Source of the DNA: Lingula anatina
Taxonomy: Eukaryota; Brachiopoda; Lingulata; Lingulida; Lingulidae
Length of the DNA: 64,000 nucleotides
Assembly (NCBI RefSeq): GCF_001039355.2
Contig: NW_019775413.1
Span: 233,237 to 297,236, forward strand
Reading direction: 5' to 3'
Shown here: piece after piece, positions 1-12,834 of the stretch
How the letters are laid out: each line of letters starts with the position of its first letter
How positions within the stretch are numbered: the first letter of the stretch is position 1
Notes under the pieces: generated by a model
Seen by the model: only the letters and a program-made list of their open reading frames with translations
Databases searched by the model: none
What the model was told of the DNA's origin: nothing
Made by a program: the position numbers and the translations under genes

Positions 1-59
1 CGCCTTCTAAGAGCATGAATGGCTTCTTGTTGGATATTCTTGGCTACCCCTTGAAACTG
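1..59 (-). other. possible internal or terminal exon running off the left edge
   Basis: On the minus strand, a CTAAC branch-point-like motif and an AG (positions 60-61) precede an open stretch reading Q-F-Q-G-V-A-K-N-I-Q-Q-E-A-I-H-A-L-R-R to the window edge. The composition is protein-like, rich in amphipathic helix residues. It is only about 19 codons long and the pyrimidine tract is weak, so chance is a serious alternative. I do not recognise the protein. The neighbouring sequence to the left would decide. Confidence 0.15.
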
Positions 60-3000
60 CTGTCATAAGTTAGGTATTAATATTTACATTTTCTTCCTTT
101 ACTGTCTCATTATCCAAATAGCTCTTTCATTTACCTACACACTGAACTAATTTTTTTCCGGCGGCAAAGCTATTGATCAGGGACTTTGATTCAGGCTTTT
201 TACACAACGTAATAAGATGCATGTTACATACACATCTATAAGAAATATTTCCTGTGGTAGCGAAAGGAACTGAAAAGATTTGTCACTACATTTTTTCAGT
301 AGCCTTGATTCGCCAAGACTTTTTTGTTCAGAGTAAGCTAAAAATGGTGAATGTTGCTCTCAACATTTTATTTGAGTTTTGTGCTTTTTAAAACATCTCT
401 GCTCTTGTCGCACCCGTTGACCTAATATCACATCTAGACGCCATTTACGTCAAGGGAAGTTGGAAGGACATTTCAAAGTATTAGAGGTAACCCTAGGCAA
501 ACCGACTATCAAGAGGTTATATTTACCATAGAAAGTTTCTTGTTAGTGTCCTAAATAAATTTCTGAGTAACATGTAGCATGGCATTGAAAAATTCAGTAC
601 ATGAACACTGCCACGCTTTCTTAGGCACTTAGAATTAATTTTAGGCATTCCACGGACAAAACCAATTTCATGCAGACAAAAAAATTAAAAAAAAGATATC
701 GTAATACGTGTGTTTCTCAAAATGCCAACAATACGTCATTTGTAAGATAAAAGGTTCCACATTAGCAGGTAAAAATATTCATCAGTGAAATTTAGTTTTC
801 AAATAAGGTCTATTTTATTGACAAATACAGATACACCAGCTACAAGGTGTATAGTCGGGGTTTTTGCTACGTGTGACTGCACCAAAAGAACAGCCACGCT
901 GTGGCATATCCATATGCAAGGTGTAAAGGTTTCACGTTTCCATCTAGCACAACATAGTCGTATACTAATAGTGCATGAAAAATACATGTACACTGGAGCC
1001 TACAAGTTCACACTGCAGTTTCAAAATCATTTTCTTAACAAAACATTGAATTGATTATCTTACCTTTCTTGGTTCCTGACGCGCAACTTACATGTCAGAG
1101 GAATCTTTCTCGTGTTATTGGAAGTCGATAAACCATAAGTTAAAAAAAAGAAGTCTGCTAACCAAGGAGGGTCAACAAATCAGGGATGTGTATGCCAGCG
1201 CTTATACTATGGTTATTTTTATCCTAGGCAGCTAAACTGAGGAGTAAATGATATGTATTTTACAATTCAGTGATTATTTTCACATAAACGAGTGGATTTA
1301 TGTTGGACTGAAATAACTGACGTTAAGGTGCGCTGTGTCTGCAAGTTTCAATTGTTTGTCGTCAGTTTGATTATTTGCTTTCTTAAATCAAGTCCGGACC
1401 AAGTAAAATCTATCCACGTTCTTCCACTAACATTAAAAAAAGCCTGAATGCTAGATTCAAACTTTATGTTATCGAGATTATTTTAAAATCTAGTCTAAGT
1501 CGCGTGAACTTTTAAGTCTTACTGTGACCGATATCCGGAACGCGTAGCAGCCTCGATTGGCCTTTAAAATACTGCGTAGTTAGCCCCAAATATTAAGTAC
1601 ACGTTCAAGTCACCTGCTGCTTTTAAAGGAACTTTCAGCCATTAACTATCGATTAAAATGTTCTTCTTAAGGTTAGGATGTAATCAAGTGGATTCGTGAA
1701 ATATGTAAAAGCTGCACAAAACAGGCAATGATGAAAATAATACATTTTCCAAAGCTTTCTTCTAGGTATTTGATCCTAAAATACCTGTTGTTACTGTAAA
1801 CGGCGCATTCAAAGAATTTGATTCAAATGTTTTTAACATGTGGTTACTTTTTTTTGGCATTGGCCCTTGTCATACAATATCTGGACTTTAGCTGATGACA
1901 ACATTTCATGCTTATATTACAATCACTTAGGGTACGTTTATATTCACCTTAAGTAAAGGCCCTGTCGTTTATCAATTAACCATATATACTAAATATTAAT
2001 AATACCAACAGATACAGATATTTTTGTGCTACTTATGGCCTTTAGTTGCTTTAATATAGTTATAAAACCACGCCAGTCAGTTTGTTTGAAAAAGATTTGT
2101 TTTATAAAATTGCGTTCAAGTAAAGAATCACTAAGAAGAGGAGACTCTGGACCATTTTGAGATATATAATTTCACATTCATTTACTTGTGATTGCCTATT
2201 CTTCCCTCTGTTAAGCTGTAGCATAAGGATACCTTAAACCTTGGGTCCATTATACATGTATGTTGGGTCCAAGCATAATCAACGGCCACGTGTGACTACT
2301 TGGACACTGAAATGTCAGTAAGCTTGTACTGAGTTAATGTTTATTTTCCTCTGATAATTGTATCGCGTGAGGCTTCGCAAATATTTTCTTGGAAATCGCT
2401 TGATTTATGTTATTTTTCACGACTCTGAGGTTTCATCAACATCTTTTAAATGCCAGGGTAGAGGCTGGTGTTTGACTGATACTGCATTTTAAGCCCCAAG
2501 CTCTAAATTCACCGAGCATTAAATATCAGTGGACACAAATTGAAATTTATCATACTCTTTGCAACCCCACAAATTGAAATGTGTGCACTATTTGTTTGGA
2601 AATTGGGACCTTCAATAAATGCGGCCGTCATCGGCCAAATTTCGAACATCATGCTTGAGTTTGTTCTATTCTTTTAACTGGCACGTCTTATTACTTAAAT
2701 CAGCTAAGATCAAGGAGACAAATACTGCAACCTGGAATCAAAACTACATGCAGCACGGAGTTAAAATATTTGAGCTCAATTACATGTTGTACCTGCAAAC
2801 ATAATTTATCATTTGGTAAATGCCTTTTTTATCTGAGAAAGGAGCAAATGCAGTATAGCCATTGGTTGACACGCTATTTACTACTTAACGTACGAGTTAG
2901 AAACATGCAAAGTTGCGAATGATGTTCTGAGCTTTTTATGAAGTTGAAATCGACAGGTAAGGTCCATGTTCCGAATCTGCCACATAAAGCTTATGAGCAG

Positions 3001-6000
3001 CCAAAAAAGATTATGCATATTGCATATTGTATAACAGTGCTGGAATTAAGGAAGAAATCGACTCGGGCACAACTTCTGCTTGTAACTCGGGTTCATTTCA
3101 TATTTCATTTCATCTCATTCCAGTCGAGATAAAAGAACATTTTAAAGTGCTGTAAGTATTGGTCTGCATAGATGTATGTATATTTTATCAGTTATCAATT
3201 TCTTAGGCGATTTACTCTGACACTTCTGCTTCCTCCACACCCACACTCCAAGCTAGACCCCAACCCGTCCGTGTCAATAAACGGCACAACTTTGCACCGG
3301 GCCAACTGTTTTTTATGTCCTCTATCCTATGCATTACATAGTGTATGTAGGCAGTTAAACGTTTTGGGTGGTGCACTTTATATATTTGTTTTACAACCGA
3401 GCGGCAAATTCTTAATTCGAGGTTTACGTGCTTCTGTTTTACGCCTGACTTTATTTAGGAAACCAGTATTTTGTTTGATGTGCACGTGCGAGTGAATTGT
3501 TTGCAATTGAAGCGTTATACACATGTAAGAACTTTGTCACAGATGTCATAACCATGTCATGAATCATGCATGTTTACACGTTATGGACTGTTGAAGAACA
3601 CAACATACTTGTGCCTAGTTATTGAAAAACAGCGATCAGTCAGTGATGCTTTAAAGACTCATTTACTCAAACATACTAAAGAGGCAACATAGGTCAAATG
3701 GGCGCCTTAATGTGTTTCTGTCTCAAAAATGATTTATAAATTAGACTCCCGGATTCGTGGAATGTTGCAACATTGACCATTTACGAACATGAACATGCTG
3801 TTTTTAAAGCTGCCAGCTATAATTTATAAATGAATGGATGTGAACGGATTGTGCTGACATGTGCAAATCAATTGTCCTGTATGCTTCAGACTTTAAAATA
3901 ATGCAACAGAACATTACAAGAACTGTAAGGTACGCTTAGCCATGACAGAACCTACAGTTAACGTTCAGACATAGTATGTTATTTAACAATATGCTATACT
4001 GAAACAGATTTCAACTTAAAATGTTCGACATTGATAAAGCAAACTGACGGCAGATGGTATAATGGAAGCGCATTTGTCAAAATGTGTATTCCACCAAGTA
4101 CAACAAACACATCATGAATTACAACCTGGCACACACTGGCACTCTCTGTGTTCAATCACGCCAATGGTGTGAAAACAAACACGTCTCTTTAGAAACTTTA
4201 CGTGTCCAGGGAACCAATGGGTTTATGATGTTCGACTATAGTTCGACCTATATTAACATAAAATTAACTCCATAATGAATATTTGATTTGCGCCTCTATT
4301 GGTGTTTTGGAATACACTGTCAAAGCAGATCATATCATGTGAAGGCAAAAAACATATGACACATCGAACTTATTGGCATAGGTTATCTTATGTGCACGCA
4401 CTTTATATCCACAAAATATTTAACCGCCTTATTTATACAAGACCAGCAAAAAGGTAAAAAATAAACATCACTTGGGTTTAAACATGGGTTTAAGTTCGTA
4501 TACAGTTGCTTACATTGAAAAGCACCTTTTCCAGCAGCTATAAGGTAAGAAAAGGACAAGCCCATGTGACGAACAGGAAGTTTAACCCGGCGTTCCATTA
4601 ATCGTAAAATAGGAAAGCACATACGTATTGTTAGTAGGGGTCTGATTTATGTGTTTAACATTACGGCATCATTAATGATAGTTAAAAGCCGATGAAAAGG
4701 TGTTGAATTAAAAGCCTTTTCACTGTGATTGATTATACTCGTATGGGATAGGTATTTTCAAATGCGATTCTTCAAATAAATGATCACGGGGAAAAAGAGA
4801 GATAACACGCATGAGTTGGACCACGGTGTGCAATTTATTAGCTGGCACAACTGACATCCACTGAGTGCTTCACAACCTGGCCGATCTGATCTTCTTGTCA
4901 ATTTGACTATAATTTACCTGTAATTTTGCTGGTAATTTGGTACCTGCCACTTCAAACATCACTCAGTTTGGTACTTAACACGAGTTTTAGTACATTCCAT
5001 TTTATTAAGGAGTGTTTGAAAGCACATTAGTTGGTAAGAGGTGATATACACTCCGGTATATACACTCGCTACATGTCTAATCAAGGATTAGTGGTGCTTT
5101 TACAATGTTCCAGAGCCTAAAAACTTAAAACGCAACAGCTTAAATAAAAAGCCAACGTCACCCAGCCGTATAGGAAAAGACATGTTACCAATCGACAAAA
5201 ATATTTACGAACAAGCAATGTCAAATACCCAGAAAACAACAAGCTTGATTTGACGTTTTTATAAAATTCACGTTCATCGTTTCACAGTGGTTTCTGGAAC
5301 ATATGGTAAATCACTGAATATTTATAGGTAGGTTTTCAAGTCGCAAGTCTAAATTTAATTCTGATATTACGTATTGGGAACCCCATCAACGTATCTTCAT
5401 TTCTTGACAAGCTTTCCTTGTTAGAACAGGAATAGCATTTTAATTGGTATGTCTGGATCAACAGACTCTTCGGTAAACTAGATGTAACCATCCTTGTATT
5501 ACCTCTTCATCACTGGGAAAGCAAGAACGTTTGGCACACCATGTGTAACAAGACAGCAGGTAATATGCGTAATGATACCCCAGAAACAAGTCGGGGCTGT
5601 TCGGTGTTTATAATTCTACTCCATGGATAAATTTCCGTACGACCTCACGCCAAATGACCAAACAAACATTTACACTTGCGAAAACACGCGTTAGTGAATG
5701 TAATTTTGGTTAATCCCATTTTTTTTACAGGGATTGCATTATCAAAACGGTTCTTCTCAAGAGATCGCATGCAAATGCAAACGCATGCAAATAATTCAGT
5801 GCTTTTAAACCCAAAAAAGTCACGGTTGTCACCTAGTTCTGTGAACAGATTCAATACCCCTTTCGCACAAAGTTTGCGAACTTTTGGAGAAGGGTTTTGG
5901 TCTACTCTTCTAATCGATCGCAGCGTATTTCCTTGGGGATGCATGGTTGTGTCCAAAGGATCCTCATAGTCTCCAAGGTCGTCTCTTGTTCTGTGCCACT

Positions 6001-7470
6001 AGGTCAACTATGGGTTTCGAGTGTTAAAAACACTCACAACCAGTGACAACCGCAAGAGGTTTTCACGTCACTATATGTAAATCTTTATGATCTGACAGGA
6101 CAAAATCAGTGTGCTTTTTCTTCGTTGCGACATACTATAATGGTCGCAGGTATTGTTGTAGAGCAAGTAGATTGTGAACTAATGGAACTGGAACACGCCT
6201 TGAAATTATGTGCAATAACGTCACATCACTGTACCATGCTGTCTATGAACCAACCAATTTATTCCTTTAGTTTGTACAACACTGTTTTTTATTTTTACTC
6301 AAAAGCTGGATCTTACATCTGTGATTTACATGCTACTTCTTGTTCAATCACTTCGCAATTCTTAGTGAAGTTTTTTTTTCAGCAAAACAGAACGCGGAGT
6401 TTAGTCCCTCTCATAGACCCCATTTCCATAGATTTTAGATCGATCTATGGGGAGTCTCACTAGATTACTGTCTGCTTAGCCGGCTTAAGCGTCCTGTCCC
6501 GCCTACTGAAAGCTGTAAGGGGGTAATTAACTATGGTGCGCGCTCGGCTGACTGCAATTTAGCGTGAACCCCCAGGGAGTAAGGTCGATCTAAATCTTAA
6601 TCTCTGGATCGATCTAAATCTCTGGGAATACACCCACACAGTGCACTTACAGGTTCTTAACGAATATTGGGTGTGAGAAGTAATTTGGTATTTGAGATGT
6701 ATCTGACCTTAGGATTTCCGGGTTAAAACAGTCGGTAACTAAAACACAAGGATTCGTCAGAATTTAGGATTCATCAATATAGCAAAATCAAGGTCTCATC
6801 ATGAAGAAGAGATGTGAAAAATATGTTTTTGAACTTTACTTATTTATTTAAATATATAATACATGCTAATTGACTTCAATGTCTAGATCATGGCGAACGT
6901 TTGGGGACTTTTAAGCTGATTATAAATTAATTTAGCATTAATTTACCATGACAGAGGTATATAACCAAGGTAGTATTGCTGAAATAAAATGAAATAGGTA
7001 TACATGTACCATTTGTACACTTGGCCCAGTTCACATTTGTGTACTTTCTGCTCATTCATCCTGTCAGTTTGTTTTAGCTGAGTTATTCAGTGCTGTAGTC
7101 TAATTGGTTATGGCCAACGTATCAGGACTGGGTGTGTAAATAACACGCTCCAGCTCTTGGTTATACTGTATCTAGTGTGATGTGTTATTCAGACTATAAG
7201 ATGCACACCCCTTGTTGGTTTGTCCAATTTATAGATACTCGGAAGTACACATCCTAAATAACATTTGGCGATGGGGAGATGGCATTTGATGAAGTAATGG
7301 TAAGTGGTTACTCTTAACCTCTCCTCTACATGGGTCAAAACTCATGAATTTAATACGGCTGCATCAAACACAGACTTACCTGAATACAACCAAACGAGAA
7401 TTGATCATTGCAGCTATTGAATGATAGCAGGATATCATATCAAGAAAGAAACATTTATTTCCCTGAGTTT
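60..7470. other. intergenic or intronic DNA, no gene recognised
   Basis: AT-rich sequence with short frames of at most about 110 codons, none resembling a protein I know and often open on both strands (for example 5645-5969). Around 6375-6620 there are repeated GATCGATCTA/GATCTAAATC motifs and a short inverted repeat near 6428-6450, possibly a decayed repeat. I see no RNA gene or recognisable promoter. Confidence 0.5.
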
Positions 7471-7559
7471 AAAGATATCTTATTAAGTGTATCTTGTTTT
7501 GCAATACATACTTTATAATTTCTACAAATGATGTATCTCCCCCTAGCGAAATATCAGGC

Positions 7560-7830
7560 CTGTCGCAAACTTTTTTAAATTTGCGGCAAATTAGCAAGAA
7601 CATGCTTTCTTGCAAACTTACTGCAAACCTTTATACAAAGAAGGGGTTTCTTGCAAATTTGCAAGAATATAAAGACTTTTTGCAAACTTGCCGCAAACTT
7701 AAGATGTTCTTGCAAATTTGCTGTGCATAAGCGGCAATACACTTTTTTCTTGCAAACTCCCAGAAGCAAACTTTTAGTTTGCAGCGAAATTAACGGTAAA
7801 TGCAAATTTGCTGCAAACTTTTCTTTTTGT
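7560..7830. repeat. cluster of GCAAA/TTTGC half-sites with a 20-bp perfect palindrome
   Basis: About 270 bp in which the pentamer GCAAA or its complement TTTGC recurs every 10-25 bases, as variants of TTTGC(G/T)GCAAA and CTTGCAAACTT. A perfect 20-bp palindrome, TTCTTGCAAATTTGCAAGAA, lies at 7648-7667. Frames stay open on both strands here (7494-7730 plus, 7575-7805 minus), as expected of a palindromic repeat rather than a gene. Spacing is irregular, so it is not a simple satellite. It may be a degenerate minisatellite inside a transposon, or clustered C/EBP-like or POU-like sites. Its function is unknown. Confidence 0.6.
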
Positions 7831-8034
7831 TAAGGGTGGAGAAAAACATGAATGTCTTTACGGGACGTTTTTGCAATTGATTTTACCAAACGAAAACTCA
7901 AATACGTGGTATTACTTACTTTCGCGGTGACCAAGTACAATAAGCAGTGCAAAATGTTTGTATTCCTTGCAGGACAATAAAACAATTTCTTAATGCCAAA
8001 TAATGGGTTGAAAAAAGCACAAAAAAGTTAAGAC

Positions 8035-8400
8035 CGCGCGTTTTTCCATCATGAAACTCATCCATAAAGCTTCGGACCCAGATGGAATATCCTCCAGATT
8101 GTTCAAGGGTTGTGTAGCGCAGTTAACGCAAGTGTTGGCCGATATTTTAACTCTCGACTGAACCGTGCAAAGCAACCGTGTCTTTGCCTAAGACTAAAAT
8201 TGGACACTTAAAATGATCTCTGTCCAGTCTCCCCGACACCAGTGTCTGGGAAGACAGTAGAAAAACGTGTTATCTTTTTCCAAAACTTTGGTTTCAAAGA
8301 ATCTTGAGCCTCTCCGGTTTGCTTCTCGCATTAATAGAAAAGTAGACAATGCACTCAGAATATATCTACTTGATTAAAAAAAAATTGTTAGAATTGTATT
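8035..8400 (+). pseudogene. fossil LINE reverse transcriptase fragment (CR1/Jockey/Rex-like)
   Basis: Conceptual translation across frames gives remnants of conserved reverse-transcriptase blocks. First comes a K-A-S-D-P-D-G-I-S region, corresponding to the family A-x-G-P-D-G-I/V motif. It is followed by an L-F-K-G-C-V-A-Q-L stretch and then by L-E-P-L-R-F-A-S-R-I-N-R-K-V-D-N-A-L, corresponding to the L-D-P-x-Q-F-A-Y-R-x-N-R-S-x-D-D-A block. A V-R-I-V-F-V segment then sits where the catalytic domain would begin. Stops and frameshifts break it throughout, so it is inactive. The catalytic Y-x-D-D box is not seen, and neither end is defined. Confidence 0.6.
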
Positions 8401-8924
8401 TGTGTCCCATAATGCATACTAGCTCACCGCAGCTGTTTTTTCATAATGATGAAGCTAAAGAATACCAAAAGCTGTTTTGTTCAAGTTTTGTTCACTATAG
8501 CTGAGCGCCAATGAATTCAAGTAAACTGCGTTTTTCACCTTTAATGGCTTTTACTTCCAACTAGCTCTACGTGATTGGGTTTAAGATTTTTTCTTTTAAN
8601 CTATTTTTTGTCCCTTTAAGCAGAAAATAGTCTGTGAAAGTTGATCTTAACTTTTCAGACACAATCGATTTTAACTGTGGCAACTCTCGGGGTTGCGTAA
8701 AATCACCTAGCTTACACGCATATATTTACATAAGAATGCGTTGCGAGTGAAGAGAACATATTTTGGTGAAGTTTGTCTATGGTACAACATTAGTCAGTAT
8801 AATTCATGATAATTATGATCAGTCTAAGAACAGGCGATCGTTATCATCTTTAGTGAACTGGCGTACAAGAAATGGTTTGATCTGGAATGTAAGCGAAACA
8901 AAAGAGCTAAATAATGGATCAAAA

Positions 8925-9140
8925 CTCCAAAGCTACCATTAGAATAAAGGGAACGGGAGGAGACAGGATTGTGCAGGAAGTGGCGTCTAGTGGTGTAAGA
9001 CGTGAAGTTGAGTGCCCATTTATAGATGGAGGTGAACGTAAGTGAAGACGTGAGCTCAGAGAAAAAGCGGTTTTTACAACAACACGGTAAGATTTTTTTT
9101 CTTTTGGCATTTTGGGCAGAGAATACATGTAGCAGTAATA
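8925..9140 (-). repeat. left arm of a diverged inverted repeat
   Basis: The reverse complement of this stretch matches 10360-10560, sharing a core that begins TTCTCTGCCCAAAATGCC and continuing for about 200 bp with scattered mismatches. The match produces similar spurious frames in both arms. The LINE 3' fragment lies between the arms. Both are probably copies of one unclassified interspersed repeat inserted in opposite directions. Confidence 0.65.
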
Positions 9141-9475
9141 AGTACATTATATAAAAGCGTGTTACGAAACTTGTAGGTGGAAAATCGTGCTTAATTTGAA
9201 ATCAATTTGTTTCGAAATATATGCTGCATCAACCGACAGCGCGACAAAGAGCGTCAAGGGAAAAGAATTTCCGTGAGGCTGTATTTTTCATTTTCATTTT
9301 CATTTATTTATTACTATGGTCTCTTGAGGACCATCAGTCTAGTACTGGTACAAATGTTACAACGACTATAGTTACAACAACTATAGGGTTATTACAAAGA
9401 ATAATTATAATAGTAACAGTCGCAATCATATTCATCATAACAATAATAATAGTACATGTAGTAAATTAAATACAT

Positions 9476-9569
9476 GAGTACTTAAATAAATAAACTACTT
9501 AAATAAATCAAATTAAATCAAATTGAATCAAATGAGATCAAATTGGATCAAATTAGATCAAATTAGATA
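9476..9569 (-). repeat. degenerate (AATTTGATC)n-type simple repeat, tail of the LINE
   Basis: Tandem, slightly varied 8-10-bp units of the type ATCAAATTAG/ATCAAATTGG, grading into AAATAAATAA. Read on the minus strand they follow immediately after the LINE C-terminal frame, the position where many non-LTR retrotransposons carry a short tandem 3' tail rather than poly(A). Confidence 0.6.
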
Positions 9570-9905
9570 AGATCTCATGCCGAAGCCTTCCTGCTTGGCT
9601 AAGATATCGTGCCAGGTTACATAATACTTTCTTACTGGAAGAATTCAGCAGGAGAACCAATTTGAACACCGAGGGTCTATTACAGTAGAAAGGTTTGATG
9701 AACCTTTTTCTTAAATCTAAATATCTAGAGCAACCCAGTATAAAGTGGAATTCGTCCTCCACATCATTGCAATAGGAACATTTTCTTTGTGAAATAGGGA
9801 TTTTACTGTATCAGCCCGTTTCAATTGCAAGTTTATGGGATGATAATCTTATTTTACTAATCATTTTCTTAAACTGTAAATCGTTGTCATGTGCAATTTT
9901 TGCAT
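9553..9905 (-). pseudogene. 3' end of a LINE (L1/Tx1-like) second open reading frame
   Basis: The minus-strand translation contains a zinc-knuckle-like C-x2-C...E-D-E-F-H-F-I-L-x-C arrangement, preceded by S-S-H-K-L-A-I-E-T-G and followed by L-R-K-R-F-I-K-P-F and R-P-S-x-x-K. This pattern is typical of the C-terminal tail of LINE reverse-transcriptase polyproteins in marine animals. A stop interrupts the segment after the E-T-G motif (near 9822), so the copy is dead. The reverse transcriptase itself is absent, consistent with 5' truncation on insertion. It may belong to the same clade as the fossil at 37145-38080. Confidence 0.7.
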
Positions 9906-10359
9906 GAATGTAATCTGATATGCCCATATCTTATTATTTTTGGGTGTCTTATGGTGTGTGCTGCACTTATAACGATGTTTTAGAGTCCTTAAAGGACCTT
10001 TTAAATACCAGGAAATAGTTCGTAACTCACAACTGGATCGCACCGAATCACGATCGCTGTGCAGTGATCTTTTTATAAATCTTGTGACGAGTTTTTAGAT
10101 GGTTATACAGTACGTCCAGGTGACGAAAAATTCCACATGCCTGTATTATCACAGTAATACACATATTACACCGGGGTACGCAGTAATCAGTGACAAATGC
10201 CGTGACAAAGATGACATTCTGACAGCCTCTTATCTGAGCTAAAAGTCACATGCAATCACTTGCCCCAGGTTGTCAATCAATAGCCTTAAGAAACTGGTCG
10301 GGTTGGATCTTATCTACCTGTCAGAAGCGATTTACAAATGAGTATTGCATGTACCTACC

Positions 10360-10560
10360 TGTATTATTTCTACAAGTGTTCTCTGCCCAAAATGCCAAAA
10401 GAAAAAATGTTATCTTAGCGATTTGTTGGAAAACCGCCTTTTTTCTCTGATCCCATATCTTCACTCCCGTTCACCTCCAGCTAAAAATGACCACTCAGCT
10501 TCACGTCTTACACCACTACATGTCACTTACGGCGCAATCCTGTCTCCTCTGGTTTCCTTT
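10360..10560 (+). repeat. right arm of a diverged inverted repeat
   Basis: Direct-strand copy of the repeat described at 8925-9140. Shared landmarks include the TTCTCTGCCCAAAATGCC core and a CTTCACGTCTTACACCACTA segment. Confidence 0.65.
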
Positions 10561-11237
10561 ATTGTCTGTTTTATAACTATAAGCTAATTTAATGGGTATT
10601 CAGATCAACAATAGTCTGACCTGGAATGATTAGGCAATACAGCAATTGTTCTTTTTACCGAAAATGAATCCATTTTAAATTAACGAACCTTTCTATCGTA
10701 GGATAGGATAAGTAAATAACTTAACTAAGCGTTAACTGCATGGTATGGTCGTGCAGTTGTAGATGACAAAAACAGATTGGAAAATAGTAAAGACAAGTGA
10801 GGTAATTCGGACATATCTTGCCTTCATGCAAACTATTTATCGCAAAAGGGTAGCAGATAAAACAGTGCCAGTCATGAGCAACAGTTCCCACCCAGCTCAC
10901 AACATTTAAAGACCTTTACAAGATACTCTAGGATGTTAGGCTTTGAAAGTAGATCTTATCAAGTTTTTTTATCAATCATCTAAAACATTTTTATTTATTA
11001 CTTATCCTATAATACAAGGCCAGTTTGAAACCCTCACTCGTAGTCTCACCAACGCGTTTAGGCAGAGTTGAAACAACTGGGAGAAAGCTGAGGAACCATC
11101 CAACATCTAGCCTGTGACGGAGAGCAGTGGGATATCTTTGTTGTGTCTCATAGACGCCAGTCGGCGTAATAAGAAGTTGGTGATGATAGCACAGGGCCGC
11201 TTTTATAGAAAGTAAGCATTCCCTCGGATAGTATCTA

Positions 11238-12834
11238 CAGACTTGACATTTAATATGGAATATTTCAGTTTTAAAGGTATATCTAGGTAAAATGCGTTCT
11301 TTATCCCAAAAAATTCAGATCTCATATAAGATACCTGACTGGAGAAGTGTGAAGTCAGGTGTGTCGCTACCAATTAACTGCTTATCAAGTCTGTTGCACT
11401 GCTGCATTATGTAATATTCAATGATTTAATTGGGTAGTGCTCCTTTGGGCTGGTCAAAGCTTGGCTTTGGCGAAGCATGGTTCTGTCAAAAAAGTATCCA
11501 TATGTCAGCAACTGCTGCATAGAAGAATTTGAAATTTTGCTTGCAAGCCGTTGGTTTTGCAGTGCGTAAAATGAGTTTAGCGGTGTTTTACAAAATTGTT
11601 AAGGTGTGCCAGAATGGCGCGAAAAAGACAGACATTGCCAGACAGATTATTGCGCCAAATGGAACGGTCTGCACAGTTTCATAGAGTAATGCCCAGACTT
11701 ACGTATCCACACAGAGACCACGCCCAATGTATCGTTATCTTACCACCTGGGTATAGGATTCAATGTCCTTCAGGATATGCTGCTGCAATTAAACCCAAAC
11801 CACCCAGTCCGTTTTGAATGAGAGGCAAATTGTCACCAAAACGCGTTTTTCAAGGCTCTTAGCGAACACCAAACTGGTTTTAGCAGGTTAGAATACCAGG
11901 CCACCTCTGAGGAAGTCACTGTAAACAGCAAAACAGCGTAGTCTGTTTCTCTAATGATTTGGGGACCATGACATTTTCTGGGTAGAACATTGATACCGCG
12001 TGGTTTTCTTTATTGAGGTCAGATTTCACCTGTACCGCTAAATTGGTCAAAACAGAGTTTACAGAAATCCCGAGAGGGATTCTGAAGTGACTAGGGTCAT
12101 TGGCAGTGTCAGTATTTGGAGTGGATACCTCATTGGTGCCAAAACACCAATGGAAGTCATCGATGAAAACCTGAACCAGATCAAATAAAGGAATAATCTG
12201 GGAACCACTTGACTATCATTTGATAGGGGGCACCTTAGGAACAGATTTAGGTTGCACGATCAGATTGCCGGTTCACACAGAACACTTTTAATAGCAGATA
12301 ACTTACAGAACCAAGGGAATGAACAGTTACTTTGGTCATCAAAATCGCCATATGTGAACCACATAGACAATATGTGGGTAGGTAATTAGTCGCCGAATCA
12401 ACGGCCTACATGTCCTAAAACAAAACGGAACCAAATTGGACAAATTTTATTCCAGATTGAATTCCAAAAACCTATCCTAATGTATGCCTTGCCGCTTGAA
12501 AGCTCTGGTAGCAGGGAGATGAGGTCGGGAATAACAGCAACAGTGACTAGACACTGACATGAGGGGCCTTTGTGGGGCATGTAACTCTTTTAAAGACGAT
12601 AATTTGGGAAATATGGAGATCCAAAATATCGTTTTCAATGGTTGTCGTATGACTTAAAATAGGCGATGTATTTTTGTTTGCTTCACGGGCGAATTAATGA
12701 ACTGATGTCACAATGACATCGAATAGATTATCAAAAGTTATTAAAACACGATTTTCATTTATCAGTCTGCAAAATAGAAAAAAACTGATGAATTATGATA
12801 TGGACAAAATATTCCATATTAAAAGTCAAGTCTG
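11238..12834 (+). mobile_element. degenerate Tc1/mariner-superfamily transposon, family B copy 1
   Basis: 1597 bp bounded by terminal inverted repeats that begin CAGACTTGAC and continue into TTAATATGGAATATT, flanked by TA dinucleotides (11236-11237 and 12835-12836), the target duplication of Tc1/mariner elements. The interior carries a broken transposase on the plus strand. Two more copies of the family are recognisable, at 26753-27670 and 60394-61386. Confidence 0.85.
11580..12600 (+). pseudogene. broken Tc1-like transposase (family B)
   Basis: Read across frames, the N-terminal part has a helix-turn-helix-like stretch (A-K-K-T-D-I-A-R-Q-I-I near 11616-11650). The middle reads I-W-S-G-Y-L-I-G-A-K-T-P and the C-terminal part W-S-S-K-S-P-x-x-N-H-I-D-N-M-W, matching the Tc1 block W-P-S-x-S-P-D-L-N-P-I-E. 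The catalytic glutamate position reads as aspartate here. Many stops and shifts make it non-functional. The homologous stretch at 60600-61080 is similarly broken. Confidence 0.7.

Noticed and set aside
5645-5969. Overlapping frames of about 100 codons on opposite strands
   Set aside because: Mutually exclusive, neither recognisable. No evidence to choose one.
7560-7830. Possible CRISPR-like array
   Set aside because: Spacing and unit length are irregular, units are only 5-11 bp, and the DNA is clearly animal.
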